Part shown: positions 35,035 to 44,720 of the stretch, in pieces
Position numbering within the stretch: position 1 is the stretch's first letter
Layout of the letters: each line of letters starts with the position of its first letter
Assembly: GCF_003668575.1 (NCBI RefSeq)
Contig: NZ_RCVZ01000002.1
Coordinates: 124,001-188,000, forward strand
Reading direction: 5' to 3'
DNA: 64,000 nucleotides
Source: Falsibacillus albus
Lineage (GTDB): Bacteria; Bacillota; Bacilli; Bacillales; DSM-25281
Notes under the pieces: generated by a model
Told to the model about the DNA's origin: nothing
What the model saw: the letters and a program-made list of their open reading frames with translations, nothing else
Database searches by the model: none
Translations under genes and position numbers: made by a program

Positions 35035-36372
35035 ATGACAAAACATGCGGTAATCATCGGCGGTGTTGCCGGCGGAGCCACTGCAGCTGCACAGCTGAGA
35101 AGATTGGATTCAAACATTAAAATTACGATAGTTGAAAAAGGCAATCATATTTCCTACTCGAATTGCGGGATTCCCTACTTCATTGGAGGCGTCGTAGAAA
35201 AACGCGAAAAGATTCTAAAGGAAACATCAGAGTTTGCACAAAAATATGACTGCGACATTCGAACAGCGAGTGAAGCAACCAAGATTAATCGAAACGAAAA
35301 AAAAATTACATACAAACACATTCCTTCCGGTAAAATTGAGAGCTTGGATTATGACATACTCATCATGTCTCCAGGTGCATCGCCGCGAATTCCTGATATA
35401 AGCGGCCTGCCCTCCCAAAATGCCTTCACTGTAAAATCCATACACGATATGGACACCATCATCGATTATATGGAGAACACCTCACCAAAGAACGCAGCTA
35501 TCATCGGAGGAGGATTCATCGGGATGGAAATGGCGGAAAACCTGACTATAAGTGGCCTTGATGTCAGCATCATCGAACGGTCCGAACATGTAATGGGGAT
35601 CATGGACGCAGATCTGGCAGAAGTCATTCAGGATGAGCTAAAGAAAAAAGGTGTATCGCTGTTCGTGAATGAGGATGTCATCTCTATAGATAGCGATGGT
35701 CGTACATTGAGGTGCAAAAGCGGCAGGGAAATTGCTGCCGACATGATTATTCTTGCACTTGGAATCACTCCCAATAATCAGCTGGCAATAGATGCAGGAC
35801 TCGAAATCGGAGAAGCGACAAACGGCATCCTTGTGAATGAATACATGCAGACGAATGATCCATCCATTTATGCACTCGGTGATGTCGTGGAAACTTGGGA
35901 CCCAATCTTTCAAATGCCAAAGCAAGTACCACTTGCATGGCCTGCACATAGGCAAGCCTTCATTATTGCCAACCACATTAATGGAGAGAATATAGCGTAT
36001 TCAGGGACATTTGGTACAGCCATCATCAAGATTTTCGATCTGACCGCTGCCATGATCGGGCATAACAAAACGAGTCTAAAAAAGATGAACAAACCCTTCA
36101 ATACCACTGCCATCGAATCTACATCGCATGCAAGCTATTATCCAAAACCCGGACATTTAATGATGAAAGTCCATTATGGACCTGAATCCAGACAGATATT
36201 TGGAGCCCAGGCTGTCGGAACAGATGGTGTGGATAAACGGATCGACGTGCTTGCGACAGCGATGAAAGGAAATTTGACAGTCGATCAGCTTCAAGATCTC
36301 GAGCTTGCTTATGCGCCGCCCTATTCTTCCCCAAAGGATCCAGTAAACATATTAGGGTATAAGGCGAAGTAA
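35035..36372 (+). CDS. cdr: CoA-disulfide reductase (FAD-dependent)
   Basis: This single-cysteine flavin reductase keeps coenzyme A reduced using NAD(P)H; 445 residues. The FAD-binding motif is GGVAGGATAA (about 9-18), the active-site Cys44 is in SNCGIPYF, the second dinucleotide motif is IIGGGFIGMEMAE, and the FAD-phosphate motif is YALGDV. The C-terminal dimerisation domain (PPYSSPKDPVN) holds the conserved catalytic-type tyrosines of the second subunit. Bacillus mainly uses bacillithiol and CoA as thiols, so the role fits. There is no rhodanese fusion. GGAGG precedes the ATG at 35035. Confidence 0.92.
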   Translation: MTKHAVIIGGVAGGATAAAQLRRLDSNIKITIVEKGNHISYSNCGIPYFIGGVVEKREKILKETSEFAQKYDCDIRTASEATKINRNEKKITYKHIPSGKIESLDYDILIMSPGASPRIPDISGLPSQNAFTVKSIHDMDTIIDYMENTSPKNAAIIGGGFIGMEMAENLTISGLDVSIIERSEHVMGIMDADLAEVIQDELKKKGVSLFVNEDVISIDSDGRTLRCKSGREIAADMIILALGITPNNQLAIDAGLEIGEATNGILVNEYMQTNDPSIYALGDVVETWDPIFQMPKQVPLAWPAHRQAFIIANHINGENIAYSGTFGTAIIKIFDLTAAMIGHNKTSLKKMNKPFNTTAIESTSHASYYPKPGHLMMKVHYGPESRQIFGAQAVGTDGVDKRIDVLATAMKGNLTVDQLQDLELAYAPPYSSPKDPVNILGYKAK

Positions 36373-36479
36373 CCATTCAATTTTTACTAATTTTTGAAAA
36401 ATAGCAGAACCTAAACATATCCGAGCATGTCCAGGGTAAAACATAATAATCATTCACCAAACCGATAGGAGTGTTCAAC

Positions 36480-37346
36480 GTGAATTCAAATGAGCAAAAA
36501 CAAACGTTTCCACCACAACACCAAAATGTACAGCCGGGAATCGAATCACAAATGAATCCTAACCCCCAATCAATCGACCCAGCCTATAAAGGCAGCGGCA
36601 AACTTGCCGGTAAAGTCGCAATCATTACAGGCGGCGACAGCGGAATCGGACGCTCGGTCGCAATTTACTTTGCAAAGGAAGGCGCCGATATTGCCATCAT
36701 TTATTTGGATGAGCACGATGATGCACAAAAGACAGCTGACTTGATCAAGCAAGATGGCTGCCAATGCCTGCTATTCTCAGGGGATATCGGGAGTGAAACA
36801 TATTGCAAGGATGTGGTGAACAAAATCCATGAGCATTATGGAAAAATCGACATTTTAGTCAATAATGCAGCCGAACAGCATCCGCAAAAAAGCATATTGG
36901 ACATCAGTACATCACAGCTGGAAAAAACATTCCGTACAAATATCTTCTCCTTTTTCCATATGACAAAAGCCGTGCTTCCTCATATGAAAAAAGGTGATGC
37001 CATTGTCAACACCGCCTCAGTAACCGCTTATCACGGCAATGACCAGCTTATCGACTATTCATCAACCAAAGGAGCCATCGTGGCATTCACAAGGTCTTTG
37101 GCGATGTCCCTTGCTTCACAGGGCATCAGGGTGAACGGAGTAGCACCAGGACCTATCTGGACCCCGCTCATTCCTTCCACATTTACAGCAGACAAAGTTT
37201 CACAATTCGGTGCAAACACACCGCTGGGAAGGGCAGGACAACCGTTTGAATTGGCCCCGGCCTATGTTTATCTGGCCTCAAACGACTCACAATACGTCAC
37301 AGGACAAATGATCCACATAAACGGAGGCACCATCGTCAATGGGTAA
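36480..37346 (+). CDS. SDR family oxidoreductase (YhxC/YdaD-like)
   Basis: This classical-like short-chain dehydrogenase has 288 residues with an N-terminal extension of about 45 residues typical of the stress-linked group (QTFPPQHQNVQPGIESQMNP). The cofactor motif is TGGDSGIG, NNAAEQ follows, the catalytic Tyr-Lys pair is YSSTK, and the PG motif is VAPGPIWTPL. The substrate is unknown. The start is GTG at 36480, eight bases after AGGAG. Downstream lies the repeat array, with no obvious terminator. Confidence 0.88.
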   Translation: MNSNEQKQTFPPQHQNVQPGIESQMNPNPQSIDPAYKGSGKLAGKVAIITGGDSGIGRSVAIYFAKEGADIAIIYLDEHDDAQKTADLIKQDGCQCLLFSGDIGSETYCKDVVNKIHEHYGKIDILVNNAAEQHPQKSILDISTSQLEKTFRTNIFSFFHMTKAVLPHMKKGDAIVNTASVTAYHGNDQLIDYSSTKGAIVAFTRSLAMSLASQGIRVNGVAPGPIWTPLIPSTFTADKVSQFGANTPLGRAGQPFELAPAYVYLASNDSQYVTGQMIHINGGTIVNG

Positions 37347-37349
37347 TAG

Positions 37350-38290
37350 AAAAGCGGAGACGGCTTGTTAGAGACGAAGAGATTGGACTGAAGCACCTCG
37401 AGATAAAGGAAACACAAAAGGCGACAGCCTTTTGATGTTGATTTATCGTAAGCGTGATGAGGGAAATCTCACAGTCTCTAGCCGGCGGAGCTGGACAACA
37501 AGAATAGCGGAGGCACCCTGTCCATCGCCATAAAAACTGGACTGACCCGAGTGAGATAAAGGAAACACAAAAGGCGACAGCCTTTTGATGTTGACTTATC
37601 GTAGACGAGGGGAGGGAAGTTTTCTAGGCGATAGGGTGCCGGAGCTGGACAACAAGAATAGCGGAGGCACCCTGTCCATCGCCATAAAAACTGGACTGAC
37701 CCGAGTGAGATAAAGGAAACACAAAAGGCGACAGCCTTTTGATGATGACTTATCGTAGACGAGGGGAGGGAAGTTTTCTAGGCGATAGGGTGCCGGAGCT
37801 GGACAACAAGAATAGCGGAGGCACCCTGTCCATCGCCATAAAAACTGGACTGACCCGAGTGAGATAAAGGAAACACAAAAGGCGACAGCCTTTTGATGAT
37901 GACTTATCGTAGACGAGGGGAGGGAAGTTTTCTAGGCGATAGGGTGCCGGAGCTGGACAACAAGAATAGCGGAGACACCCTGTCCATCGCCATAAAAACT
38001 GGACTGACCCGAGTGAGATAAAGGAAACACAAAAGGCGACAGCCTTTTGATGATGACTTATCGTAGACGAGGGGAGGGAAGTTTTCTAGGCGATAGGGTG
38101 CCGGAGCTGGACAACAAGAATAGCGGAGACACCCTGTCCATCGCCATAAAAACTGGACTGACCCGAGTGAGATAAAGGAAACACAAAAGGCGACAGCCTT
38201 TTGATGATGACTTATCGTAGACGAGGGGAGGGAAGTTTTCTAGGCGATAGGGTGCCGGAGCTGGACAACAAGAATAGCGGAGACACCTTG
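37350..38290 (+). repeat. Tandem array of family B repeat, five exact-length 154-bp units
   Basis: A diverged leading unit (37350-37501) resembles the solo copy at 3.6 kb. It is followed by units starting at 37502, 37656, 37810, 37964 and 38118, each exactly 154 bp, and a partial sixth from 38272. The units are nearly identical. Within each, 'aaaaggc-gaca-gcctttt' is a perfect short hairpin, and the ends GGCACCCT(GTCC)ATCGCC and GGCGATAGGGTGCC are complementary apart from the GTCC bulge, so each unit can close into a long stem. No coding potential with a ribosome site is seen. Confidence 0.9.
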
Positions 38291-38394
38291 ACAGAGATGA
38301 AAAGAAAGGAAAATTGTAGTTCAAATTTTCCTTGGAATGAAGCATTGAGAGGTTAAGGGCAAATTTGATTCAGAGGTCTCTTTTGGATTATCAA

Positions 38395-39650
38395 ATTCCT
38401 CTTTGATGACCGTTTTTACCCCCAACGCTCTCGATTCGATCATCAAACGGCCGCTTTGGTGACCATTCTCACCCCATCGCTCTCGAGCCGGGCAGCAAAC
38501 GGCCGCTTTGGTGACCATTTTCACCCCATCGCTCTCGATTCGATCATCAAACGGCCTCTTTGATGACCGTTTTTACCCCAACGCTCTCGAGCCGGGCAGC
38601 AAACGACCGCTTTGGTGACCATTTTCACCCCATCGCTCTCGAGCCGGGCAGCAAACGGCCTCTTTGATGACCGTTTTTACCCCCAACGCTCTCTGGCCGG
38701 GCAGCAAACGGCCGCTTTGATGACCATTTTTGCCCCATTGCTCTCGATTCGGGCAGCAAACGGCCGCTTTGGTGACCATTTTCACCCCATCGCTCTCGAG
38801 CCGGGCAGCAAACGGCCTCTTTGATGACCGTTTTTACCCCCAACGCTCTCTGGCCGGGCAGCAAACGGCCGCTTTGATGACCATTTTTGCCCCATTGCTC
38901 TCGATTCGGGCAGCAAACGGCCGCTTTGGTGACCATTTTCACCCCATCGCTCTCGAGCCGGGCAGCAAACGGCCTCTTTGATGACCATTTTTACCCCCAA
39001 CGCTCTCGATTCGATCATCAAACGGCCGCTTTGGTGACCATTTTCACCCAATCGCTCTCGATTCGATCATCAAACGGCCTCTTTGATGACCGTTTTTACC
39101 CCAACGCTCTCTGGCCGGGCAGCAAACAGCCGCTTTGGTGACCATTCTCACCCCATCGCTCTCGAGCCGGGCAGCAAACGGCCTCTTTGATGACCATTTT
39201 TGCCCCATCGCTCTCGATTCGATCATCAAACGGCCTCTTTGATGACCGTTTTTAGCCCATCGCTCTCTGGCCGGGCAGCAAACAGCCGCTTTGGTGACCA
39301 TTTTCACCCCATCGCTCTCGATTCGGGCAGCAAACGGCCGCTTTGGTGACCATTTTCACCCCATCGCTCTCGAGCCGGGCAGCAAACGGCCTCTTTGATG
39401 ACCGTTTTTACCCCCAACGCTCTCGATTCGATCATCAAACGGCCGCTTTGGTGACCATTTTCACCCAATCGCTCTCGATTCGATCATCAAACGGCCTCTT
39501 TGATGACCGTTTTTACCCCAACGCTCTCTGGCCGGGCAGCAAACAGCCGCTTTGGTGACCATTCTCACCCCATCGCTCTCGAGCCGGGCAGCAAACGGCC
39601 TCTTTGATGACCATTTTTGCCCCATCGCTCTCGATTCGGGCAGCAAACAG
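38395..39650. repeat. Tandem array of 24 degenerate 52/53-bp units
   Basis: The core GCTCTC recurs at 38426, 38479, 38531, 38583, 38635, 38688 and so on to 39627: 24 copies every 52 or 53 bases. Units mix a few variants of two halves, for example 'gattcgatcatcaaacgg', 'gagccgggcagcaaacgg' or 'tggccgggcagcaaacgg' with 'ccgctttggtgacc' or 'cctctttgatgacc'. Each unit is centred on a quasi-palindrome CAAACGGCCGCTTTG. Short open frames run through on both strands because the unit has few stops, but none has a ribosome site. Confidence 0.92.
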
Positions 39651-39714
39651 GGAGGTTCGCTATGCACGCCATGTGGAACACGATCCCCCTGTTTCAATCA
39701 TAACCAAACCAAAA

Positions 39715-39756
39715 AACAGCAATAACCCGACTCTGATAGCGCGGGTTATTGCTGTT
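39715..39756 (-). terminator. malR terminator
   Basis: AACAGCAATAACCCG and CGGGTTATTGCTGTT form a perfect 15-base stem just after the malR stop; the minus-strand read continues into TTTTTTGG. Confidence 0.9.
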
Positions 39757-39761
39757 GGAAA

Positions 39762-40787
39762 CTATTCATTTCTTTCACTGCATGAACATCTTTTGACGAT
39801 TTCATGCGGAACAATGACACGTTTAATCGGTTCCTTTGGATTTTCAATCCGCTGGATCAATGATTTTGCAGCTTGAAAGCCTAGGTCAAATATATTGATG
39901 TCCACCGATGTCAATGGCGGTTTGGACATTTCCGTCATAAGGACATTATTGAAACTGATGATCGAGATGTCTTCAGGAACACGGATATTCATTTCATCCA
40001 ACGTATTCAATACACCGAGCGCCATGAGATCATCAACGACGATCAGAGCTGTTGGCGGCTCCTTGAGCATCATCAGTTCGTTGACGGCTTCCCTTCCGCC
40101 CTCGCGCAGAAATTCTTCATGGATGATATAATCATCCCGCAGCGGAATACCCGCTTGACGAAGCGCCTTTTCATACCCAAGCAACCGCTCAACCGTCACA
40201 ACAAGATTGAGATCTCCCCCGATAAAAGCTATTCTTTCATGGCCTAAATCAAGCATATATTGTGCAACTTCTTTCGTTGCCCTGAAGTTGTCATTGTCTA
40301 CATGAGTGATTTCTTCTACATATTTAAAGGGTTTCCCGATCATCACAAATGGGAAGTTTCTCTCCTTCAGATACATTAAAAGGCGGTCTTCCACTTTTGA
40401 GTATAGCAGGACGACGCCATCCACCCTGCCCCCTTGCACCATCTGGACAACACCATTGTATATCTCTTCCTCTGTTTTGCCTGTTGTCAGCTGAAGTGCA
40501 TACTGTTTCTCGTCTGCCCCTTCACTTAGCCCTCTCAATACAGTAGGGAAAAAAGGATTTTGAAAAAACACTTCCGTCGATCCCGGCATGACCAGTCCAA
40601 GCACTTGGGTGGATTGATTGGCCAAGCTCCGAGCTATGAAATTCGGATGGTAGCCCAGGTTTTCCATAGCTTCCCTGACTTTTTTCTTTGTCCGTTCGCT
40701 AATTCTAGGGTGGTTCGCGATGACGCGTGAAACGGTTGATGGTGCAACATTTGCTGCCTTAGCGACATCTTTGATGGTTACGGCCAT
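39762..40787 (-). CDS. malR: MalR, LacI-family transcriptional regulator
   Basis: This LacI-type regulator of maltose/maltodextrin genes has 341 residues. The helix-turn-helix is at the N-terminus (VTIKDVAKAANVAPSTVSRVIANHPRISERTK), followed by the hinge (GYHPNFIARSLANQST) and a sugar-binding periplasmic-fold domain. Start is the ATG at 40787, with AGAGGTG seven bases upstream; a GTG three codons earlier overlaps that site. It is the last gene after malE-malF-malG-amylase on the same strand. The assignment to MalR rests on sequence resemblance and context. Confidence 0.88.
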   Translation of the reverse strand: MAVTIKDVAKAANVAPSTVSRVIANHPRISERTKKKVREAMENLGYHPNFIARSLANQSTQVLGLVMPGSTEVFFQNPFFPTVLRGLSEGADEKQYALQLTTGKTEEEIYNGVVQMVQGGRVDGVVLLYSKVEDRLLMYLKERNFPFVMIGKPFKYVEEITHVDNDNFRATKEVAQYMLDLGHERIAFIGGDLNLVVTVERLLGYEKALRQAGIPLRDDYIIHEEFLREGGREAVNELMMLKEPPTALIVVDDLMALGVLNTLDEMNIRVPEDISIISFNNVLMTEMSKPPLTSVDINIFDLGFQAAKSLIQRIENPKEPIKRVIVPHEIVKRCSCSERNE

Positions 40788-40898
40788 TTTTTTCACCTCT
40801 ATTTCAAAAGCTTAAACACAATGCATGTGCTATTTTTGTACAATAGCCCTTGGCATCCGGTGAAAAGCCATGATTTTTCTTCTTCCGCCGGCGATTTT

Positions 40899-40912
40899 AG
40901 CAAGCGGTTACA
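40899..40912 (-). promoter_or_regulatory. cre-like box upstream of malR
   Basis: On the minus strand TGTAACCGCTTGCT matches 12 of 14 positions of the cre consensus TGWAANCGNTNWCA. It lies about 110 bases before malR in the amylase-malR gap and could mediate catabolite or self-control. Confidence 0.45.
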
Positions 40913-40958
40913 TTACATGTTATACCTCAGGAGCAGAACGCCCCTGACCTACAACTTA

Positions 40959-42509
40959 TCATTCTTTATTCTTATTTTTCTTTTTTCCGCGTTTCCAGGC
41001 AAGGTATAGAAATGCCATGAAGGTGATATACACAAATGCCAAAGCTGAAATGAATGGAATATTAAGACCCGTTTTATCTGCCAATGCATAGATTTCGGAT
41101 TTCTCCCGATCGATGATGATCGTATATTTACCGTCCTTGCTTTTAACTAGGTCGTTATTTAATAGTCCTCTCAGCTCTTTATCGGCTTTCAGGTCTTTTT
41201 CAGGAATTTCAATTTTTTGTGTTTTGCTCGTGTTGTTAATTGCAACAACAATCGTTTCTTTTTTGTATTCCCGTTTAAAAACGGCCATTCCGTCTTTTTC
41301 ATACAACAACTTCATGGTTCCTCTTCTCAAAGCGGGCAGCTGCTGCCTGAGTTCACCGATTTTTGTCATATAGTCGATGAGGTCCTTATTTGCCCGGAAA
41401 TTCATGAACCGTCTATTATCGGGATCATTCCCGCCATCCATGGCGATTTCCGTTCCATAATAGACAATTGGTATCTCTGGTGTCGTATAAAGGTATGTTA
41501 ATGCTAGCTGCCATCGCGTGCCAGGGAATTGCTTCGCTTCGACCATGTCCCTGGTAAATCGCTTCATATCGTGATTATCTAAAAAACTTCCCATAAGTTC
41601 AGGATGGTCATAAGTATTCTTATTTATATCCCACATCGTAAATAAGCGATCAAGCGAAGTATCCGGTTTGGCGAACGCCTGGCGCAGAGGTCCATTCAAT
41701 GGATAGTCAACGAAGCCGTCGATCCCTGCCTTTTCGTACTTCTCTATGTACCTGGGATCATCCGACCAGACTTCACCGAGCAAATAGAAATTTTTCTTGA
41801 CCGATTTAACCTCTTTGGAAAAGTCCTTCCAAAAACTGATTGGAACATGCTTGACGGTGTCTAGCCGATACCCATCGATATCCGTCTCCTTGATCCACCA
41901 TTTTGCTGCATCAATCAAGTATTTTTTCACTTCTGGATTGTCTTGGTTCAAATCAGGCAAATCATAGATCCATCCATTTTCAAGGCTTTTTTGTCCGTTC
42001 CCCAAGATCGGCTTCTTCTCATGGAACCAATCTTTCTTAGTTGGATCATCCAGCCAAGGACTGTGCGGACCAACATGATTCGCGACAAAATCCAAAATGA
42101 TTTTCATGTTTCTTTTGTGCGCTTCTTTTACAAGCTCTTTGAATTTTTCCATTGTTCCAAAATGCTCGTCAGGTTTATAAAAATCTTTTGTCCAGTAACC
42201 ATGGTATCCCCCATCTTCATTGTCAAAAATAGGCGTCAACCATATTGCTGTAAATCCCATATCCTTCAAATAATCCAACTTATCGATGATCCCTTGAAAA
42301 TCCCCGCCTTGATAGGCCTTTGGATCATTCATGTTCACACCGAAGTCATTTGAAGTATCGCCGTCATTGAAACGATCGACCATCAAGAAATAGATCGTTT
42401 CGTCCTGCCAATTGCGTTCTTCTTTTTCAACCGCTTTTGCTGTACCACTGTTAAAGCCATTAAAAAGTAAGAATGGGATGAGAAAGATAGGCAACCACCT
42501 TTTTCTCAT
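40959..42509 (-). CDS. Membrane-anchored alpha-amylase (GH13)
   Basis: This secreted GH13 amylase has 516 residues. A signal peptide covers about 1-25 (LPIFLIPFLLFNGFNSGTAKA). The catalytic barrel shows region I DFVANH, region II GYRLDTVKH (nucleophile Asp), region III LLGEVW (acid Glu) and region IV FLDNHD. A beta-sandwich domain follows, then a C-terminal membrane span (about 484-505, FISALAFVYITFMAFLYLA) with a Lys-rich tail, so the enzyme is tethered to the outside of the membrane. It would release maltodextrins at the cell surface for MalE. The ATG at 42509 follows GGGAGGGG. Confidence 0.92.
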   Translation of the reverse strand: MRKRWLPIFLIPFLLFNGFNSGTAKAVEKEERNWQDETIYFLMVDRFNDGDTSNDFGVNMNDPKAYQGGDFQGIIDKLDYLKDMGFTAIWLTPIFDNEDGGYHGYWTKDFYKPDEHFGTMEKFKELVKEAHKRNMKIILDFVANHVGPHSPWLDDPTKKDWFHEKKPILGNGQKSLENGWIYDLPDLNQDNPEVKKYLIDAAKWWIKETDIDGYRLDTVKHVPISFWKDFSKEVKSVKKNFYLLGEVWSDDPRYIEKYEKAGIDGFVDYPLNGPLRQAFAKPDTSLDRLFTMWDINKNTYDHPELMGSFLDNHDMKRFTRDMVEAKQFPGTRWQLALTYLYTTPEIPIVYYGTEIAMDGGNDPDNRRFMNFRANKDLIDYMTKIGELRQQLPALRRGTMKLLYEKDGMAVFKREYKKETIVVAINNTSKTQKIEIPEKDLKADKELRGLLNNDLVKSKDGKYTIIIDREKSEIYALADKTGLNIPFISALAFVYITFMAFLYLAWKRGKKKNKNKE

Positions 42510-42536
42510 CACTGCCCCTCCCTGCTGTTCAAAATA

Positions 42537-43379
42537 TTATCCCTTCGTTCCACCGGATGTCAGTCCTGAAATCAAGAATCGTTGAGAGAATAAGTACGCT
42601 ATGGCAATCGGAATCGCAATCAAAATCGAACCAGCGGCAAATCGTGTGAAATTGTTGTCGAACTGCTGGTTGATAAAGTGAAACAAACCGACTGCCAGCG
42701 TAAATTTCCCCGGATCGCGCAAGATGATTTGCGGCAAAAGAAAATCAACGAATGGAGCCATGAAATTAAATAGCGCCACCACACCAAGGATCGGCTTGGC
42801 AAGGGGCAGCATGATCTTGAAAAATACTCCAAGATGGCCTGCTCCATCGATACGCGCAGCTTCATCCAGTTCACGTGGAATTGTATCAAAATACCCTTTT
42901 ACCAGCCAAGCATTAAATGGAATTTGTCCCCCCACATAAATAATGATCAGACCAGTCAGCGTATTTAATAAGTTTAACATATTTAGCATGACATAAATCG
43001 CTACCATGGCCATTAATGAAGGAAACATTTGCAGAAGAAGAAATGCATATAAACCATATTTTCTTCCGACGAATCTGTATCTGGAAAATGCATAGGCAAC
43101 AAAGGCAGTCAGCATGACAGAAAAGAAGGAATTTGCGACAGCCACAACGAGACTGTTTTTATACCACAGCAAGTAATCGCTGTGCGGATCTGTCAGCAGC
43201 CATTTATAATGTACCAATGACCAGTTGTCGGGAATCAATTTTGCCGAATAAAGGCTTTGTCCTGGATTCAGGGACATTCCGACCGTCCAAAGGAGCGGAT
43301 AGGCAATTACGATAAACATTACGGCGATGAATAGGTAAATGGATGCTACCTCTATTCTCGACTTTGTTTTTGCAGTCAT
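42537..43379 (-). CDS. malG: MalG, maltodextrin ABC transporter permease
   Basis: This permease has 280 residues and six predicted spans. The EAA-type coupling loop is DTIPRELDEAARIDGAGHLGVFFKIMLPLAKP, the classic sugar-transporter (CUT1) form. The ATG overlaps the malF stop by one base. It pairs with MalF; no ATPase gene lies nearby. Confidence 0.94.
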   Translation of the reverse strand: MTAKTKSRIEVASIYLFIAVMFIVIAYPLLWTVGMSLNPGQSLYSAKLIPDNWSLVHYKWLLTDPHSDYLLWYKNSLVVAVANSFFSVMLTAFVAYAFSRYRFVGRKYGLYAFLLLQMFPSLMAMVAIYVMLNMLNLLNTLTGLIIIYVGGQIPFNAWLVKGYFDTIPRELDEAARIDGAGHLGVFFKIMLPLAKPILGVVALFNFMAPFVDFLLPQIILRDPGKFTLAVGLFHFINQQFDNNFTRFAAGSILIAIPIAIAYLFSQRFLISGLTSGGTKG

Positions 43380-44692
43380 TAAATATTCCCCTCCTCTTTG
43401 AAGGAACGTGTGCGTCTGAACTGGAAGAAGGCAAAGGCACAGACGATGATTCCTAAAATGATCGATACAGCCGCAGCCATGTTGTATTGATTGATATTAA
43501 ATGTAAGGTTGTATACCCATGAAATAAGGATGTCGGTTCCCCCTGCACCATTCTGGCCGCGTACAGCAGGTCCTCCTTGGTTGAATAAATAGATGATATT
43601 GAAGTTATTGAAATTTCCTGCATACTGCATGATCAACAGGGGTGCCGTTGCATAAAAAATATGTGGCATCGTAATGAATCTGAACTTTTGCAGCCGCGAA
43701 CCTCCATCTACATCAGCCGCTTCATACCAATCTTTTGAAATACTTTGGAGAACGCCGGTGAATAGGGCGAAAACAAACGGGAAGCCAAGCCAAGTCTGAA
43801 TCATGATCAATGCGATTTTTGTCCAAAACGGATCTTGGAGCCAAGCGATATTCAAATGAAAAATCGAGAGAAGATTACGGTTGATCGTACCGAATTTATC
43901 ATTGAACATAGCTGCAAAAATCAAAATCGTGACGAACGCAGGCACTGCCCATGGCAAAATTAATACTGTACGGATAAGTCTCTTGAATTTTATCCGGGGG
44001 TCATTCACTAAGAGAGCAAGAAACAGACCCAAAGCGATTTGAAGTGTAGTCGCCACAATTGTCCACACAATCGTCCAGGTAAATACACTTAGAAATGTTT
44101 CTTTCCAGACACCGATCGTCAAAAGTTTATGAAAATTTTCCAGTCCAACCCAATCAAGCAATTTCCGCGGCGGCGAGTTATACAAATTGTAGTTGGTAAA
44201 GGCTAGTGACACTGTGAAGAGAATCGGCAGCACAACAATAAAAAGAAGCATGATCAAACCAGGTGTTACAAATATGTATGGGAATCCTTTGTCCCATGTG
44301 TTCCGAAGAGATTCTTTGAAACCAGGGATTTTTGCCCCTCTTCTGATTTTTTCTGCCGTTCTTTTTGCATCAATGACATTAAAAATATAAAGCGTGATGG
44401 CAAAGGCTAAGATAATGATGGAAATAAGTCCATAGATCATAAGGAAAATGGAATGATCGACAACCGGAATGGTGCCGAGTGTACGTATTCCCCAAAGACC
44501 ATAGTTGATAAAATTCCCCAACGTCAGGATGAATGAAACTTCAACGATGATAAGAATAATCCCTTTTACAAAGCGCTTATTATATAGCTGACCAAGCCCT
44601 GCGAACAGGATGGAAAGGATCATGGCTAATGCAGGATTATGTCTATTGATGTTCACTGGCTTTTGTGTAGACATATTTATTTGTGAAGACAT
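43379..44692 (-). CDS. malF: MalF, maltodextrin ABC transporter permease
   Basis: This permease has 437 residues and about eight spans. Two N-terminal spans (NPALAMILSILFAGLGQLYNKRFVKGI begins) precede the CUT1 core. The EAA loop is ISKDWYEAADVDGGSRLQKFRFITMPHI. The start at 44692 is fixed by GGGAGG; the frame is open five codons further. A stem-loop separates it from malE. Confidence 0.93.
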   Translation of the reverse strand: MSSQINMSTQKPVNINRHNPALAMILSILFAGLGQLYNKRFVKGIILIIVEVSFILTLGNFINYGLWGIRTLGTIPVVDHSIFLMIYGLISIIILAFAITLYIFNVIDAKRTAEKIRRGAKIPGFKESLRNTWDKGFPYIFVTPGLIMLLFIVVLPILFTVSLAFTNYNLYNSPPRKLLDWVGLENFHKLLTIGVWKETFLSVFTWTIVWTIVATTLQIALGLFLALLVNDPRIKFKRLIRTVLILPWAVPAFVTILIFAAMFNDKFGTINRNLLSIFHLNIAWLQDPFWTKIALIMIQTWLGFPFVFALFTGVLQSISKDWYEAADVDGGSRLQKFRFITMPHIFYATAPLLIMQYAGNFNNFNIIYLFNQGGPAVRGQNGAGGTDILISWVYNLTFNINQYNMAAAVSIILGIIVCAFAFFQFRRTRSFKEEGNI

Positions 44693-44720
44693 CGTAAATC
44701 CTCCCAAAGATAGAATAATG

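Noticed and set aside
37350-38290. Insertion sequence remnants
   Set aside because: No transposase fragment is seen in any frame; the units are tandem with an exact period, unlike IS insertion.
38058-38345. Possible 95-residue protein on the minus strand
   Set aside because: It lies within the 154-bp array, and the same residues would recur in each unit; there is no ribosome site.
38321-39558. Repeat-protein genes reading through the 52-bp array on both strands
   Set aside because: The period is not a multiple of three, the frames have no ribosome sites, and both strands are equally open; this is low-stop repeat DNA.
38395-39650. CRISPR array
   Set aside because: The whole 52-bp period is repetitive; there are no unique spacers, and no cas genes lie nearby.
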